This document shows positions 24,127 through 33,396 of a stretch of 64,000 bases of DNA, piece by piece. The stretch spans positions 124,001 through 188,000 of the forward strand of contig CAYYFQ010000001.1 in NCBI GenBank assembly GCA_964471475.1, read 5' to 3'. This DNA is from JAJNBD01 sp964471475 (GTDB lineage Bacteria; Pseudomonadota; Gammaproteobacteria; CAISUE01). Both the position numbers and the translations under genes were made by a program. The notes below the pieces were generated by a model. It ran no database searches. It worked only from the letters and a program-made list of their open reading frames with translations, and was not told where the DNA came from. Each line of letters begins with the position of its first letter. The first letter of the stretch is position 1.

Positions 24127-26131
24127 AAATATCCATCCACGTATTGATGTTTAGCAAACTCCAAATAAAAAGTCGTCTATTTTGCTCGCCTTGCAAATGT
24201 TGGTTTACTAAATTTTCTACCGCGGCATAATCTAAATAACGATAAATATTGGCGGTTGGATTTAATAAACTCTTTTTCACAAATTCTATGCTATCTCCTC
24301 GAAACCAACTCTGATCTGGTGAACTAAATCCTTGTTTTGCCCCTTGTGTAAAAGCCTCTGGCATAAATTTTGACAACGCTTTACGCAAAATCATTTTACC
24401 ATCATGTACTTTATCAAAATAAATTTGTTGTTTATCACCGGTAGCATTTTCATTAACACGAATCACCTGCTGAAGTTGTCCTAATTTTAAATTCACCGGA
24501 AGCTTCATAGCAAAATCCACTAAGTCATTATCCAAAAATGGCACCCGAGTTTCTAAAGAGTGTGCCATGCTTAGCTTATCTTCTACTACCAGCAGGCCAT
24601 GCAAAAATGTTTTTGCTTCAAAATATAAAGAGTGATTGACATAGTCTTCTGGACTTTCTAATCGATCGTGATGTTTTTTAAAAACATCACGAAAAATATC
24701 GCGCGTCCACACATGCGATACCTTATCCCAAATAGGCGAAAAAACTTTCTGCAGCTCTTTATTATCAATCAAACGCTGCCAAAACAAATAATATTTATCG
24801 ATATAATTCTCAAAATTATCATTGACTACGGCACGATAATAGCGCCATGGATATCCACCAAATAATTCATCCCCACCCGCGCCTGAAAACACGACCTTCA
24901 CAAATTTACCGGCCAATTTGGACGCATAAAAATTAGGATAACTTTGTCCCACTCGCGGCTCTTCTAAATGCCATGCAAATTCGGGCAAACAACGCTCCAT
25001 ATCTCCCGATTTTAATATCATTTCATAGTGCTCTGTTTTATAAAGATATGATAAATACTCTGCTTTAATGCGCTCATCAAACCCTAATTCCAGTCCAGAG
25101 ATATTATTAAGATCAAAACCTACTGTAAAGGTTTTTAAATAAGGAATTTGTTGCGCGGCAATTGCAGTAATTGATCCGCTGTCCATGCCACTGCTTAAAA
25201 AACTGCCTATTTCTACATCACTTACCAATTGTCGATCCACCGCTTGTTGAAACAAACGGCGTAGCTCTTCAATATATTCATGCTCATCTTTGATTTTACC
25301 CTCTTGATTAAAGCAAAAATCCCAATAAAGTGTTGGCATCAGCGAAGGGCTTTCACTCTGCAAATTAATAGCCATATAATGCCCTGAAGGCATCAGTTTT
25401 ATTGACTGATAAAGGGTCTTATCCGTAAAGATATTTTGAAAAGTAAAATATTCGAGCAATGCTTCGCAATCAACTCCCATTTGGTAATTTTTATATTCCA
25501 AAATCGCTTTAATTTCACTTGCAAAAATTAATTGGTGATTAGAAAGAAGCGTATAATACAAAGGCTTAATGCCATAGCGATCACGTGCCAAAAAAAACAT
25601 TTGCTTAGCTTTATCCCATAAGGCAAAAGCAAACATTCCATTAAAACGTTTAACGCAGTCAATACCCCAAGCTTGATAAGCCGCAATCACCACTTCCGTA
25701 TCTGAGTGGGTGGTAAATTGAAAACCCAGTTGAATTAATTCTTCTTTAAGCGTTTTAAAATTGTAAACTTCACCGTTATAACTCAACCAAATATCTTCAC
25801 ATTTATCAGCCATGGGCTGATGAGCATCTACCGTCGTATCGATAATGGCTAATCTCCGATGACCCAAAAATATATCCCATGGATATGCATTGAGTTGACG
25901 CTTTCCATCTTCGGAATCAATCGCCATTAAGTTAGGATGCATAAAAGAAAATTGTTGTTCGGTAAATTCTGCGAAGGCTTTCATCCCTATCTCGGGCGCA
26001 CGTCGGCGTTGCGCTACAAAATAACCTGCATCATCAGGCCCTCGATGCGCAAGAATTTTTGTCATCGATTGAAAATACTGCGAATTTAAAGGGTGCTCTC
26101 CCAAAGCAAGCGCGCCAACAATGCCGCACAT
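24116..26131 (-). CDS. glutamine-dependent asparagine synthase-like amidotransferase 2
   Basis: A 671-residue enzyme beginning 'MCGIVG' with the glutaminase motifs 'LAHRGPDD' and 'SYNGEVYN', and a synthetase domain in which the PP-loop reads 'LSSGMDSGS' rather than SGGxDSS, still with the key Gly, Asp and Ser. 'FSGAGGDELFGGY' and 'RVPFLDNDLVDF' are conserved downstream. It is the longest of the four copies in the window. GGAGAG precedes the ATG, which shares one base with the upstream aminotransferase stop (TAATG). The acceptor is probably a sugar carboxylate or an amino-acid substituent. Confidence 0.85.
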   Translation of the reverse strand: MCGIVGALALGEHPLNSQYFQSMTKILAHRGPDDAGYFVAQRRRAPEIGMKAFAEFTEQQFSFMHPNLMAIDSEDGKRQLNAYPWDIFLGHRRLAIIDTTVDAHQPMADKCEDIWLSYNGEVYNFKTLKEELIQLGFQFTTHSDTEVVIAAYQAWGIDCVKRFNGMFAFALWDKAKQMFFLARDRYGIKPLYYTLLSNHQLIFASEIKAILEYKNYQMGVDCEALLEYFTFQNIFTDKTLYQSIKLMPSGHYMAINLQSESPSLMPTLYWDFCFNQEGKIKDEHEYIEELRRLFQQAVDRQLVSDVEIGSFLSSGMDSGSITAIAAQQIPYLKTFTVGFDLNNISGLELGFDERIKAEYLSYLYKTEHYEMILKSGDMERCLPEFAWHLEEPRVGQSYPNFYASKLAGKFVKVVFSGAGGDELFGGYPWRYYRAVVNDNFENYIDKYYLFWQRLIDNKELQKVFSPIWDKVSHVWTRDIFRDVFKKHHDRLESPEDYVNHSLYFEAKTFLHGLLVVEDKLSMAHSLETRVPFLDNDLVDFAMKLPVNLKLGQLQQVIRVNENATGDKQQIYFDKVHDGKMILRKALSKFMPEAFTQGAKQGFSSPDQSWFRGDSIEFVKKSLLNPTANIYRYLDYAAVENLVNQHLQGEQNRRLFIWSLLNINTWMDIYDN

Positions 26132-27315
26132 TAACTGAGCTCTCCTTTGAGATGAGTGATGACGTAATCAAATTCTGCATCTGTCATCGTTGCATATACT
26201 GGGAGGGTAATACTTAATCTATCAGCTGCATAAGCATTTAAGTAATCCTCGTCTTTTAAACCATAGCGTTTTTGATAATAATTTAACGTATGAACAGCGT
26301 GTGTGCCTTGACGCGTTGCAATACCTTTATCTTCAAGCGCAAACATCAAGGCGTTTCGCCGCTCATTCAGTGTGTTAATTTCTCTCATCGTTAATTGTGT
26401 GATATCTTTGCCTTCGGTATACAAACAAACATAAGATTGATATCCATGCACATAATCTGGGGGCACATAAGGCGTCAGCAAAGAAGAAAGTGTTGAAAGC
26501 ACCTGATTATAACGATTTGCCACATCTCGACGTCCGTCCATAATAGCAGCTGCTTTTTGCATTTGTGCCACACCCAACGCACCCTGCATATCTGTCATGC
26601 GATAGTTATAACCACGCATTTTAAAATCAGGCAAGAGAGAGCCACCTTTTGCTTTGTGCCGATCTAAATCGGATTTTTCTGCACCATGATCTCTTAGTTG
26701 TGAAACTTTTTTAGCGAAGTCTACTTCTTCAGTAATTAACATGCCTCCTTCGCCGGTAGTGATCGCCTTTCTTGGATGAAAGGAAAAACAACCACAGTCT
26801 CCAAACGTACCCGCATGTTGTTGACCAATCCACGAATCAAATCCACAAGCAGCATCTTCAATAACTTTGACCCTATACTCTTTTGCAAGTGCCATAATTT
26901 TTGGCATATCTGCACATAGTCCGAAAAGATGAACGGGCATAATAGCTTTAATTTTTTTATCTTGAGCTAGTAATTGTGCGAACTGATTCACATCTATATT
27001 AAAAGTACGCAAATCAATATCACAAAATACTGGGGTTGCGCCGGTATATTCCACAGCATTTGCAGACGCAATATAAGTAAAAGAAGGAACTACAACTTTA
27101 TCACCCACACCAATCCCCATAGCCTCTAGGCCCAAATGAAGCGCAGTTGTACAATTGGATACGGCGCAAGCATGAGAAGAATGCACAAAAGCAGCAAATT
27201 GATCCTCAAAATTTTTTACATATGGGCCTTGAACCACCCAACCAGTTTCTAAGGGTTTTACGATAATGTTTTTTTCGGCTTCGTCAAAAACAGCTTTTGT
27301 GATAGGAATTTTCAT
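26131..27315 (-). CDS. DegT/DnrJ/EryC1/StrS sugar aminotransferase
   Basis: A 394-residue PLP enzyme of the DegT family: 'HACAVSNCTTALHLGLEAMG' near the PLP phosphate site, 'VIEDAACGF' with the cofactor Asp, and the PLP lysine in 'SFHPRKAITTGEGG'. These enzymes aminate keto-sugars. It overlaps the epimerase gene by 4 bases (ATGA-type), suggesting that the two act in sequence on one nucleotide sugar. A second DegT enzyme of the WbpE type is at 28541-29680 with a different sequence context. Confidence 0.88.
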   Translation of the reverse strand: MKIPITKAVFDEAEKNIIVKPLETGWVVQGPYVKNFEDQFAAFVHSSHACAVSNCTTALHLGLEAMGIGVGDKVVVPSFTYIASANAVEYTGATPVFCDIDLRTFNIDVNQFAQLLAQDKKIKAIMPVHLFGLCADMPKIMALAKEYRVKVIEDAACGFDSWIGQQHAGTFGDCGCFSFHPRKAITTGEGGMLITEEVDFAKKVSQLRDHGAEKSDLDRHKAKGGSLLPDFKMRGYNYRMTDMQGALGVAQMQKAAAIMDGRRDVANRYNQVLSTLSSLLTPYVPPDYVHGYQSYVCLYTEGKDITQLTMREINTLNERRNALMFALEDKGIATRQGTHAVHTLNYYQKRYGLKDEDYLNAYAADRLSITLPVYATMTDAEFDYVITHLKGELS

Positions 27316-28307
27316 CCTTTTGCTCTCCTTTTATCTACCAAGGCTTTATGACTATCGCGCCACGCAATTAAATCTTTTAATCCTTGTTCCAATTCAATGC
27401 TATATTTGAAACCTAAGTCTTTTGTAGCGCGCGTTGGATCTCCAATGCGATTCGTCACGAAAGTTTGGCCGGCAGGTTCATAATGAATACTCAATGGGCT
27501 TTTTTTGATCGCTAAAATAGCTTCTGCCAATTCCTTGATAGAAGTTTGTACTCCACTACCTACGTTATAACAATTATCTGTCGCGTCTGATTTTAAAGCA
27601 CAAATATTGGCTTTAGCCACGTCTTGCACATAAATGAAATCATAAGCTTGCGAGCCATCGCCATAAACCACAGGGGGTAAACCTTGATCTAATCGATCTA
27701 ATATTTTCATAATAACGGCAATGTAGGTGCCTTTATAGTCTTGACGCGCACCATACACATTCATATAACGTAAGCCTGCATAATCTAAACCGTAGCGATT
27801 ATAAAAAGCACGGCACATATGTTCGCCTGCAATTTTTGAAGCGCCATAAAAAGTTTTATTATTGTAGATATGATCTTCCGTCATCGGTAACTCTACCGCA
27901 TCTCCATAGACAGAGGCAGAAGAAGAATAAATTAATTTTTTTACTTTATGTTTGACGCAAGCTTCAAGTACATTAAATGTACCTTCGATGTTGACATGAA
28001 AAGCACTCCTTGGAAAATCATGACAATGCAATAGCCATAAAGCGGCTAAATGGAACACATAATCTTTTCCTTCCATCGCTTTGTCTAAAATATCGGTTTG
28101 CAAAATATCGCCGCCCACTTCAAAAATTTTTACGCGTGGATCTTTCAATGCGTACTCTAAGTTTTCGGGGCAACCGCGCGCAAAATTGTCATATATCACA
28201 ATTTCTGCCACGTCTTCTTTTAAGAGTTCGTCTACTACGTGACTTCCAATAAAACCAGCACCACCAATCACGAGTATTTTCGTACCTTTTAGTTTTTTCA
28301 CTTGCAT
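27312..28307 (-). CDS. NAD-dependent sugar epimerase/dehydratase
   Basis: A 331-residue extended SDR with 'VIGGAGFIGSHVVDEL' (NAD site), 'SSSASVYGDAV' (catalytic Ser/Thr), and 'YGASKIAGEHMCR' (YxxxK). It resembles UDP-glucose/UDP-GlcNAc 4-epimerases, but it could equally be a dehydratase or C4 reductase; the substrate cannot be read from sequence alone. The ATG at 28307 follows AGGAGA. Its upstream region consists almost entirely of repeat elements (28328-28568), so its promoter lies in or across them. Confidence 0.8.
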   Translation of the reverse strand: MQVKKLKGTKILVIGGAGFIGSHVVDELLKEDVAEIVIYDNFARGCPENLEYALKDPRVKIFEVGGDILQTDILDKAMEGKDYVFHLAALWLLHCHDFPRSAFHVNIEGTFNVLEACVKHKVKKLIYSSSASVYGDAVELPMTEDHIYNNKTFYGASKIAGEHMCRAFYNRYGLDYAGLRYMNVYGARQDYKGTYIAVIMKILDRLDQGLPPVVYGDGSQAYDFIYVQDVAKANICALKSDATDNCYNVGSGVQTSIKELAEAILAIKKSPLSIHYEPAGQTFVTNRIGDPTRATKDLGFKYSIELEQGLKDLIAWRDSHKALVDKRRAKG

Positions 28308-28327
28308 TCTCCTTTTTATTCCTATAA

Positions 28328-28370
28328 CTTTTTAGATAATTATTCGTAGACTGTTCTAAGCGCTTGTGAC
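28328..28370. repeat. Solo partial arm of the 188-bp element family
   Basis: These bases match the outer part of the element arms at 28381 and 28525-28568: 'AGATAATTATTCGTAGAC' and 'CTAAG..CTTGTGAC' occur in the same order. Only one arm is present, next to a full copy, so it looks like a remnant of an earlier insertion or a nested duplication. Confidence 0.55.
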
Positions 28371-28380
28371 AACAGCTTAC

Positions 28381-28568
28381 CTACACTCTTTCAGATAATT
28401 ATCCGTGAAATCTGAATATAGCTTGTGACACCCAGCAAAGTCTCGCAGGACGCTACAAGTACATCCCTGTAAGCTTTACTTCAGCATCCATACTTCAGAA
28501 ACCCGCTCAACTTTGCTGGGCGTCACAAGCTTAGAGTAAGCTACGAATAATTATCTGAAAAGGTATAC
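28381..28568. repeat. 188-bp terminal-inverted-repeat element, copy 1
   Basis: The left arm (from ctacactctttcag) and the right arm (ending ctgaaaaggtatac) are imperfect inverted repeats about 58 bases long, ending at 'CCCAGCAAAG' and 'CTTTGCTGGG'. The central 62 bases differ from copy 2 (42824-43011) at only six positions, all transitions, and both copies are 188 bases in the same orientation. No ORF is inside. The right arm contains the stop codon and the last seven codons of the WbpE-like gene. It is MITE-like; TA at or near the ends would suit an IS630/Tc1-type insertion. Confidence 0.85.
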
Positions 28569-29680
28569 AATGCCTTTCGTAATGAAGCTACAATATAATC
28601 TTGTTGCGCTTCTGTTAAAAATGCACTCATTGGTAAGCTCAATATTTGCTCCGCCACATGTTCTGCTACGGGGAAATCTCCTTTTTGATGCCCTAAGTCT
28701 CTAAAACACGTTTGCAAATGTAAGGGAATAGGGTAGTGAACTGCCGTAGGAACACCTGCTTCTTTCAACATCGAAAGCACATGCTCACGATTCTCCACAC
28801 AAATAGAATATTGCGCAAAAACGGAAGTGCAATTCTGCGCCACTTTTGGCAAGATCAGTGAAGCACCCGCTAATAAGGCATCATAGCGCGCCGCTATTTG
28901 TTGGCGCGCTGTAATTTCTTTATCAAAATATTTTAATTTAACAAGCAAAATAGCCGCTTGCAAAGTATCCAAACGACCATTCGTCCCAATATAACTGTGA
29001 ATATATCTTGCTGTTTGCCCATGCACCCGTAAGCTTGCGATTTTTTTGACCAAAGAATCTTCATTAATGAAAATTGCACCGCCATCTCCATAACAACCTA
29101 AAGGTTTCGATGGGAAAAAACTTGTGCTTGCAATGGGACTTAAATTGCCAGAGCGGCGATTTTTATAAGTCGCTCCAAAACTTTGCGCAGCATCTTCAAT
29201 AACATAAATAGGATGATGATAAAGCTCCGAAAAGTGAGAAGCCACCGCGTTGATTTTATCCATGTCAGCCGTTTGACCATACAAGGAAATAGGAATAATG
29301 GCTTTGGTCTTAGGCGTAATTTTTTCTGCAATTTTATGAGCATCTATGTTGTAGGTGTCTTTTTCAATATCCACAAAAACCGGTTTCAATTTTAATAAAG
29401 CAATGATTTCTGCGGCGGCTATAAAACTAAAAGGAGAAGTGATCACTTCATCCCCTGGCTGTAAATCCAACGCCATTAAAATTAACTGTAAAGCTTCTGT
29501 CCCATTGGCACAGCTGATCGTGGCGTGACATCCTACAAATTCTGTTAAAGCCGCTTCCAATTCTACTACTTCTGGGCCCATAATAAACTGAGTGGAAATC
29601 AAAACTTTTTTAATTGCCGCATCAATTTCACTTTGATAAGCGCTATACTGTGCCTGCAAATCAGCAAAATTAATTTTCAT
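28541..29680 (-). CDS. wbpE: WbpE-like sugar 3-aminotransferase (DegT family)
   Basis: A 379-residue DegT-family enzyme: 'FADLQAQYSAYQSEIDAAIK' at the start, 'CHATISCANGTEAL' at the phosphate site, 'VIEDAAQSFGA' and the PLP lysine in 'FFPSKPLGCYGDGGA'. It is followed by WbpD- and WbpB-like genes upstream in the same operon, so it would aminate the 3-keto group of UDP-GlcNAcA derivatives. It overlaps the WbpD-like gene by 4 bases. The last seven residues and the TAG stop are encoded by the right arm of the 188-bp repeat, so the natural C-terminus has been replaced. Confidence 0.85.
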   Translation of the reverse strand: MKINFADLQAQYSAYQSEIDAAIKKVLISTQFIMGPEVVELEAALTEFVGCHATISCANGTEALQLILMALDLQPGDEVITSPFSFIAAAEIIALLKLKPVFVDIEKDTYNIDAHKIAEKITPKTKAIIPISLYGQTADMDKINAVASHFSELYHHPIYVIEDAAQSFGATYKNRRSGNLSPIASTSFFPSKPLGCYGDGGAIFINEDSLVKKIASLRVHGQTARYIHSYIGTNGRLDTLQAAILLVKLKYFDKEITARQQIAARYDALLAGASLILPKVAQNCTSVFAQYSICVENREHVLSMLKEAGVPTAVHYPIPLHLQTCFRDLGHQKGDFPVAEHVAEQILSLPMSAFLTEAQQDYIVASLRKALYTFSDNYS

Positions 29681-30264
29681 TGGGAAGATTCCGTAAGACT
29701 GACTTTTCCTTGTTTTAATTGATAAATAGATCCATCTTCTTTATCATGCGCCACATTTTCGTCATCAAACACTAACTTATTGCCCAGTTTGCTCACCCAA
29801 GCTTTTTGTTGAGCCGGTGAACCATACACCAACGCAAAAGCGGGAACGTCTTTAGTCACTACAGCGCCAGCGCCCACAAAGGCATATTCTCCGATAGTAA
29901 TTCCACACACAATAGTCGCATTAGCACCAATGGAGCACCCTTTTTTCAACAAGGTTTTTTTAAATTCATGACGGCGTACTACAAAACTACGCGGATTAGT
30001 CACATTGGTAAAAACCATGGAAGGCCCTAAAAACACATCATCCTCACAGTGAACGCCCTCATAAATGGAAACATTGTTTTGAACTTTTACGCCATTACCA
30101 ATACTTACCTTAGGCCCCACCACGCAGTTTTGACCCAAAGAACAATTCTTGCCGATCTTAACGTGAGATAAGATATGGTTAAAGTGCCAAATTTTAGTCC
30201 CCGAACCAATTTCAACCTCCGCGTCAATGTAACTACTTTCATGAACAAAATAATCGTGCATCAT
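29677..30264 (-). CDS. wbpD: WbpD/WlbB-like UDP-sugar N-acetyltransferase
   Basis: A 195-residue LbH acetyltransferase with the strongly conserved WbpD pattern: 'GSGTKIWHFNHILSHVKIG', 'NVSIYEGVHCEDDVFLGPSM', 'TNVTNPRSFVVRR' and 'GANATIVCGITIGEYAFVGA', ending 'VYGSPAQQKAWVSKLG'. WbpD acetylates the 3-amino group of UDP-GlcNAc3NA. It overlaps both neighbours by 4 bases (two adjacent ATG codons at 30264 and 30261 are possible starts). Order WbpB-WbpD-WbpE matches the enzyme order of the pathway. Confidence 0.9.
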   Translation of the reverse strand: MMHDYFVHESSYIDAEVEIGSGTKIWHFNHILSHVKIGKNCSLGQNCVVGPKVSIGNGVKVQNNVSIYEGVHCEDDVFLGPSMVFTNVTNPRSFVVRRHEFKKTLLKKGCSIGANATIVCGITIGEYAFVGAGAVVTKDVPAFALVYGSPAQQKAWVSKLGNKLVFDDENVAHDKEDGSIYQLKQGKVSLTESSQ

Positions 30265-31319
30265 AACTCCAAAGGCAAATGAATGGCTTTTGCTTCGCGT
30301 GCTGCTAAATAAGCTGCTATCAACAATTCCAAAGATCGTAAACCTTCGCGACCATCCGTTTGTGGCGATTCTTCACCACGAAATACTTTCACAATATTGT
30401 CATAATACAATGCATGCCCGTGACCATACACCGACGGAATTTCATAACGAAAACCATGCAATGTAGCATCTTCTTCTCTGGCCTCTGCAAACTCCCAATG
30501 CTGAATTTCATTGAGTGCCAGGCCTCCAATTTTAACCGTCCCTTTTTCTCCAATCACACAAATAGAGCCTTCAAAATTTTTAGGATAAGTCAACATCGTT
30601 ACACTCATCGAGCCAATAGCACCCGAACGCCAGCGAATATTCAATACACCCGTATCTTCTACTTCGATATGGCGAGCCAATGTTCCCATCATGGCTTGAA
30701 CTGATTCAATCGGCCCAATTAACCACTCAAGAAGATCCACATAATGGCTCGCTTGATTCATAAAAGCCCCCCCATCGAACTCCCAGGTGCCACGCCATTT
30801 GTCTTGATCATAATAAGCTTGTGGACGCGTCCAAAACACGTTGGAATGCACCATATAAACTTTGCCAAAACGTCCTTCTTTAATAGCTTGCTTAAGCTTC
30901 TTCACTGTTTCATTGCATCGGTTTTGTTTGACCACAAATAAATGAACGCCTGCTTTATCGCACGCTTTAACCATTTCTACACCATCTTTCCATCGCGTGG
31001 CCATAGGTTTTTCCGTAATAACATGCTTTCCTTTAGCAGCCGCTTGACATGTTTGTTCCGCATGAAGACCACTCGGCGTACAAAGCACGATGAGATCCGC
31101 ATTGGCGTGAAGAAGACATTCTTCTAATTTCAAAAAACCGGGGACCTGATATTTGTTTTTAGCGGCTTCTAAACGCGCAGCATTTGAATCACAAACTCCG
31201 ACAAGCTCAAGATCTTTTTCATGCTGCATGATGGCTGCAAAATGATTTTCAGCAATACGCCCACAACCCACGAGCACTATTTTTAATTTTCGATCTTTAA
31301 TAATATGGTTAGACATCAT
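30261..31319 (-). CDS. wbpB: WbpB/WlbA-like UDP-GlcNAcA 3-dehydrogenase (Gfo/Idh/MocA)
   Basis: A 352-residue oxidoreductase with 'IVLVGCGRIAENHFAAI' (NAD site) and 'HVITEKPMA' (catalytic Lys of the EKP motif). It oxidises C3 of UDP-GlcNAc uronic acid before transamination by WbpE. AGGGAGGT lies 3 bases before the first ATG (31319) and 6 before the second (31316), so 31316 may be the better start. WbpA (UDP-GlcNAc 6-dehydrogenase), needed to make its substrate, is not in this window. Confidence 0.88.
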   Translation of the reverse strand: MMSNHIIKDRKLKIVLVGCGRIAENHFAAIMQHEKDLELVGVCDSNAARLEAAKNKYQVPGFLKLEECLLHANADLIVLCTPSGLHAEQTCQAAAKGKHVITEKPMATRWKDGVEMVKACDKAGVHLFVVKQNRCNETVKKLKQAIKEGRFGKVYMVHSNVFWTRPQAYYDQDKWRGTWEFDGGAFMNQASHYVDLLEWLIGPIESVQAMMGTLARHIEVEDTGVLNIRWRSGAIGSMSVTMLTYPKNFEGSICVIGEKGTVKIGGLALNEIQHWEFAEAREEDATLHGFRYEIPSVYGHGHALYYDNIVKVFRGEESPQTDGREGLRSLELLIAAYLAAREAKAIHLPLEL

Positions 31320-31978
31320 AGGACCTCCCTAATAAGAACAAAGGCTTCAGCGGCTTTCAAGTGCACCGTACTTCCGCGCAAGGTTGCTAACGCTTCGATG
31401 GTCGTTAAAGATCTTTCATGGGGGAAAGCTTTGGCTTGCGTCTCATGTAAAGCAAAAGCATTGAGTTTGTCAGCTAACGTATCCGTAATATCTACAAACA
31501 CATTAGGTTGAAAGCTGGGTGAAAGATAAGGAGCATTCCAATTGGTTTCTGACAAAGTTTCATAAGCATAGATTTTTCTTGGGTAGTTTGTGCTATTAGG
31601 ACGAACCGCCACAAGCGCCGAAAGAAAAACTTGCTGATGATCGAGGTGAATATCCCCACCAAACGGGATGAACACGATATCTGGTTGAAGTTTGCTAACC
31701 ACTTCACCAATCACGGCGTTAATTTTGCAATGTGGAAGCGTATCCAAAGCAGCAGCGGCCAAATCACAAAAAATGGTTTCTTTCACACCCAAAAATTGAT
31801 GAGCTTTTAAAGCATCTTGCCTCCCTTTTTCAATCATTTCCACCGCAAATAAAGGGGGAGCTGCTTTCGTCACAATCACGACTGTAATTGCATACCCTGC
31901 TTTTGCATAACGAGCTATCGTGCCGCCACAGCCTAGGATCTCATCATCAGGGTGAGGTGCAAGAACTAAAATTTTCAT
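31316..31978 (-). CDS. PIG-L/LmbE family N-deacetylase (second copy)
   Basis: A 220-residue PIG-L protein with the full zinc motif 'LAPHPDDEILGCGG' (about 6-19) and 'GGDIHLDHQQVF'. It is closer to canonical family members than the copy at 13411-14040. It overlaps the sugar transferase stop and the WbpB start by 4 bases each. It could deacetylate a GlcNAc-type nucleotide or lipid-linked sugar before the transferase steps; the substrate is not known. Confidence 0.85.
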   Translation of the reverse strand: MKILVLAPHPDDEILGCGGTIARYAKAGYAITVVIVTKAAPPLFAVEMIEKGRQDALKAHQFLGVKETIFCDLAAAALDTLPHCKINAVIGEVVSKLQPDIVFIPFGGDIHLDHQQVFLSALVAVRPNSTNYPRKIYAYETLSETNWNAPYLSPSFQPNVFVDITDTLADKLNAFALHETQAKAFPHERSLTTIEALATLRGSTVHLKAAEAFVLIREVL

Positions 31979-32595
31979 GATTTATCTTTTCCTTGCAAAG
32001 ACATCTCGTAAGCTTGAGCTTGCTTCAAAACACCTACATTCTTAATTGAACCAAACAATACAGTGGCTAAGGTTTTAAAAAGAATGTGGATATCAAGACA
32101 CAAACTTCGATGATCCACATACCATAAATCCAACGCCAATTGCTCATTCCAAGTTAATTCCACGTTGCCATTTACTTCCGCCCAGCCAGTCATCCCAGGC
32201 AACACCTTAAAGCGACGAAGTTCATGAGGGCGCATAAGTTTAAGCGTGCTAAATAAACAAGGCCTTGGGCCCACCATACTCATATCCCCACAAAGCACAT
32301 TAAAAAATTGAGGGATTTCATCGAGCTTAGTCCGTCTCAACCAATAACCCACTTTAGTTACAATCGCGTGATTATGCTTCACGGGACCTAAGACTTGCGG
32401 ATCATAATCATTAACGACCATACTACGAAATTTATAAATTTTAAACGGGCATTGATTGTATCCTACACGCTCTTGTACAAAAAATACGGGGCCTTTGGAT
32501 TCTACTTTAATCAACACCGCTACTAATAAATAAAGAGGGCTTAATAAAAAGATACAAATTAATGCACTTAATCGGTCAAAAATTTTTTGCCACAT
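31975..32595 (-). CDS. PglC-like initiating phosphoglycosyl transferase
   Basis: A 206-residue monotopic phosphoglycosyl transferase: one N-terminal hydrophobic re-entrant segment ('ALICIFLLSPLYLLVAVLI'), then 'GPVFFVQERVGYN', 'FKIYKFRSM', the catalytic Asp-Glu in 'RTKLDEIPQFFNVL' and 'GDMSMVGPRPCL'. It lacks the long N-terminal membrane domain of WbaP, as in PglC. It would transfer a sugar phosphate to undecaprenyl phosphate and start the repeat unit. Its position beside the PglA-like glycosyltransferase (33397) is as in the N,N'-diacetylbacillosamine-type loci. Confidence 0.88.
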   Translation of the reverse strand: MWQKIFDRLSALICIFLLSPLYLLVAVLIKVESKGPVFFVQERVGYNQCPFKIYKFRSMVVNDYDPQVLGPVKHNHAIVTKVGYWLRRTKLDEIPQFFNVLCGDMSMVGPRPCLFSTLKLMRPHELRRFKVLPGMTGWAEVNGNVELTWNEQLALDLWYVDHRSLCLDIHILFKTLATVLFGSIKNVGVLKQAQAYEMSLQGKDKS

Positions 32596-32617
32596 TGTCT
32601 CTGGCTCTCTTAAATAT

Positions 32618-33268
32618 TTACGCCACTAACACAAATCCACTGCCGGTTTTAAGCGGAATAATCTCGTACTGAGTGATACCTGCTTGACCCACCAAGGTTT
32701 CTATATCCTGTTTACTATAAAAATAAACGCTTCCTTTTTTGGTAAATATATAACGTAATTTACGTAAAGGCTCCCGGATAAGAGAATGGCCTGGAAAAGA
32801 AATAATCATTTTTCCACTAGTCACTGCTTTCATTTTTTTTAAAAAAGTCAGAGGATCCGCCAAATAATCAAAAACTCCGATGGCTAATGAAAAATCAAAT
32901 TTTTTATCGAAGCTAGCTTCTAGAAAATTGACGCTTTGCAATTCACAGATTTTTTCTAAGCGATGTGCCTTGATGCGACGCTCTGCAAACTCAAGCATGG
33001 CAGGAGAAAGATCGAGCCCAAGCACAAAACCGGCGCCGCGAGCAGCCAAACTCATCACATAAGCACCAGGACCACACCCAATATCAAGAATACGCTTCCC
33101 TTCAGGATTACCAATTTGACTCATCGCCACTTCAAATCGCTCAAAAATGGGTTTACGGAAAGTACGATTAAACCAAGAATTGAAACCAGCTTCTTTTCCA
33201 TAAATATCATTAAATAATTTGGCGTCCTTGTTAAATCTATCCTTGATTTCATTGAAATTATTACTCAT
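32618..33268 (-). CDS. class I SAM-dependent methyltransferase
   Basis: A 216-residue Rossmann-type methyltransferase with motif I 'RILDIGCGPGAYVMSLAARG', the acidic ribose-binding residue in 'VLGLDLSPAMLEFA', and post-motif 'FDFSLAIGVFDYL'. It may methylate a sugar or the end of the chain. It begins the minus-strand unit after a 128-base gap that holds a short dispersed repeat (33329-33363). Confidence 0.8.
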   Translation of the reverse strand: MSNNFNEIKDRFNKDAKLFNDIYGKEAGFNSWFNRTFRKPIFERFEVAMSQIGNPEGKRILDIGCGPGAYVMSLAARGAGFVLGLDLSPAMLEFAERRIKAHRLEKICELQSVNFLEASFDKKFDFSLAIGVFDYLADPLTFLKKMKAVTSGKMIISFPGHSLIREPLRKLRYIFTKKGSVYFYSKQDIETLVGQAGITQYEIIPLKTGSGFVLVA

Positions 33269-33328
33269 TTATATATCCTAAGTGCGTTGAATTTTTAATT
33301 TTTCCTATTTAATAAAACGGCAACAGAC

Positions 33329-33363
33329 CCGTTTAACCTCAATTGTGGTTTTTGTCGTGTACG
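33329..33363. repeat. Half copy of the 81-bp palindromic element found at 56019-56099
   Basis: Read on the minus strand, this matches the left arm at 56019-56052: both have 'GTACACGACAAAAA' and 'GAGGTTAAACGG' separated by seven bases. The partner arm is not evident. It lies in the 33269-33396 intergenic gap, upstream of the methyltransferase gene. Confidence 0.5.
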
Positions 33364-33396
33364 CCGCACAACCACGAAGAGACAAAGTAAAGGTGT

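Noticed and set aside
30360..30704. 114-codon plus-strand ORF
   Set aside because: It is antisense to the WbpB-like gene and is a codon-bias shadow.
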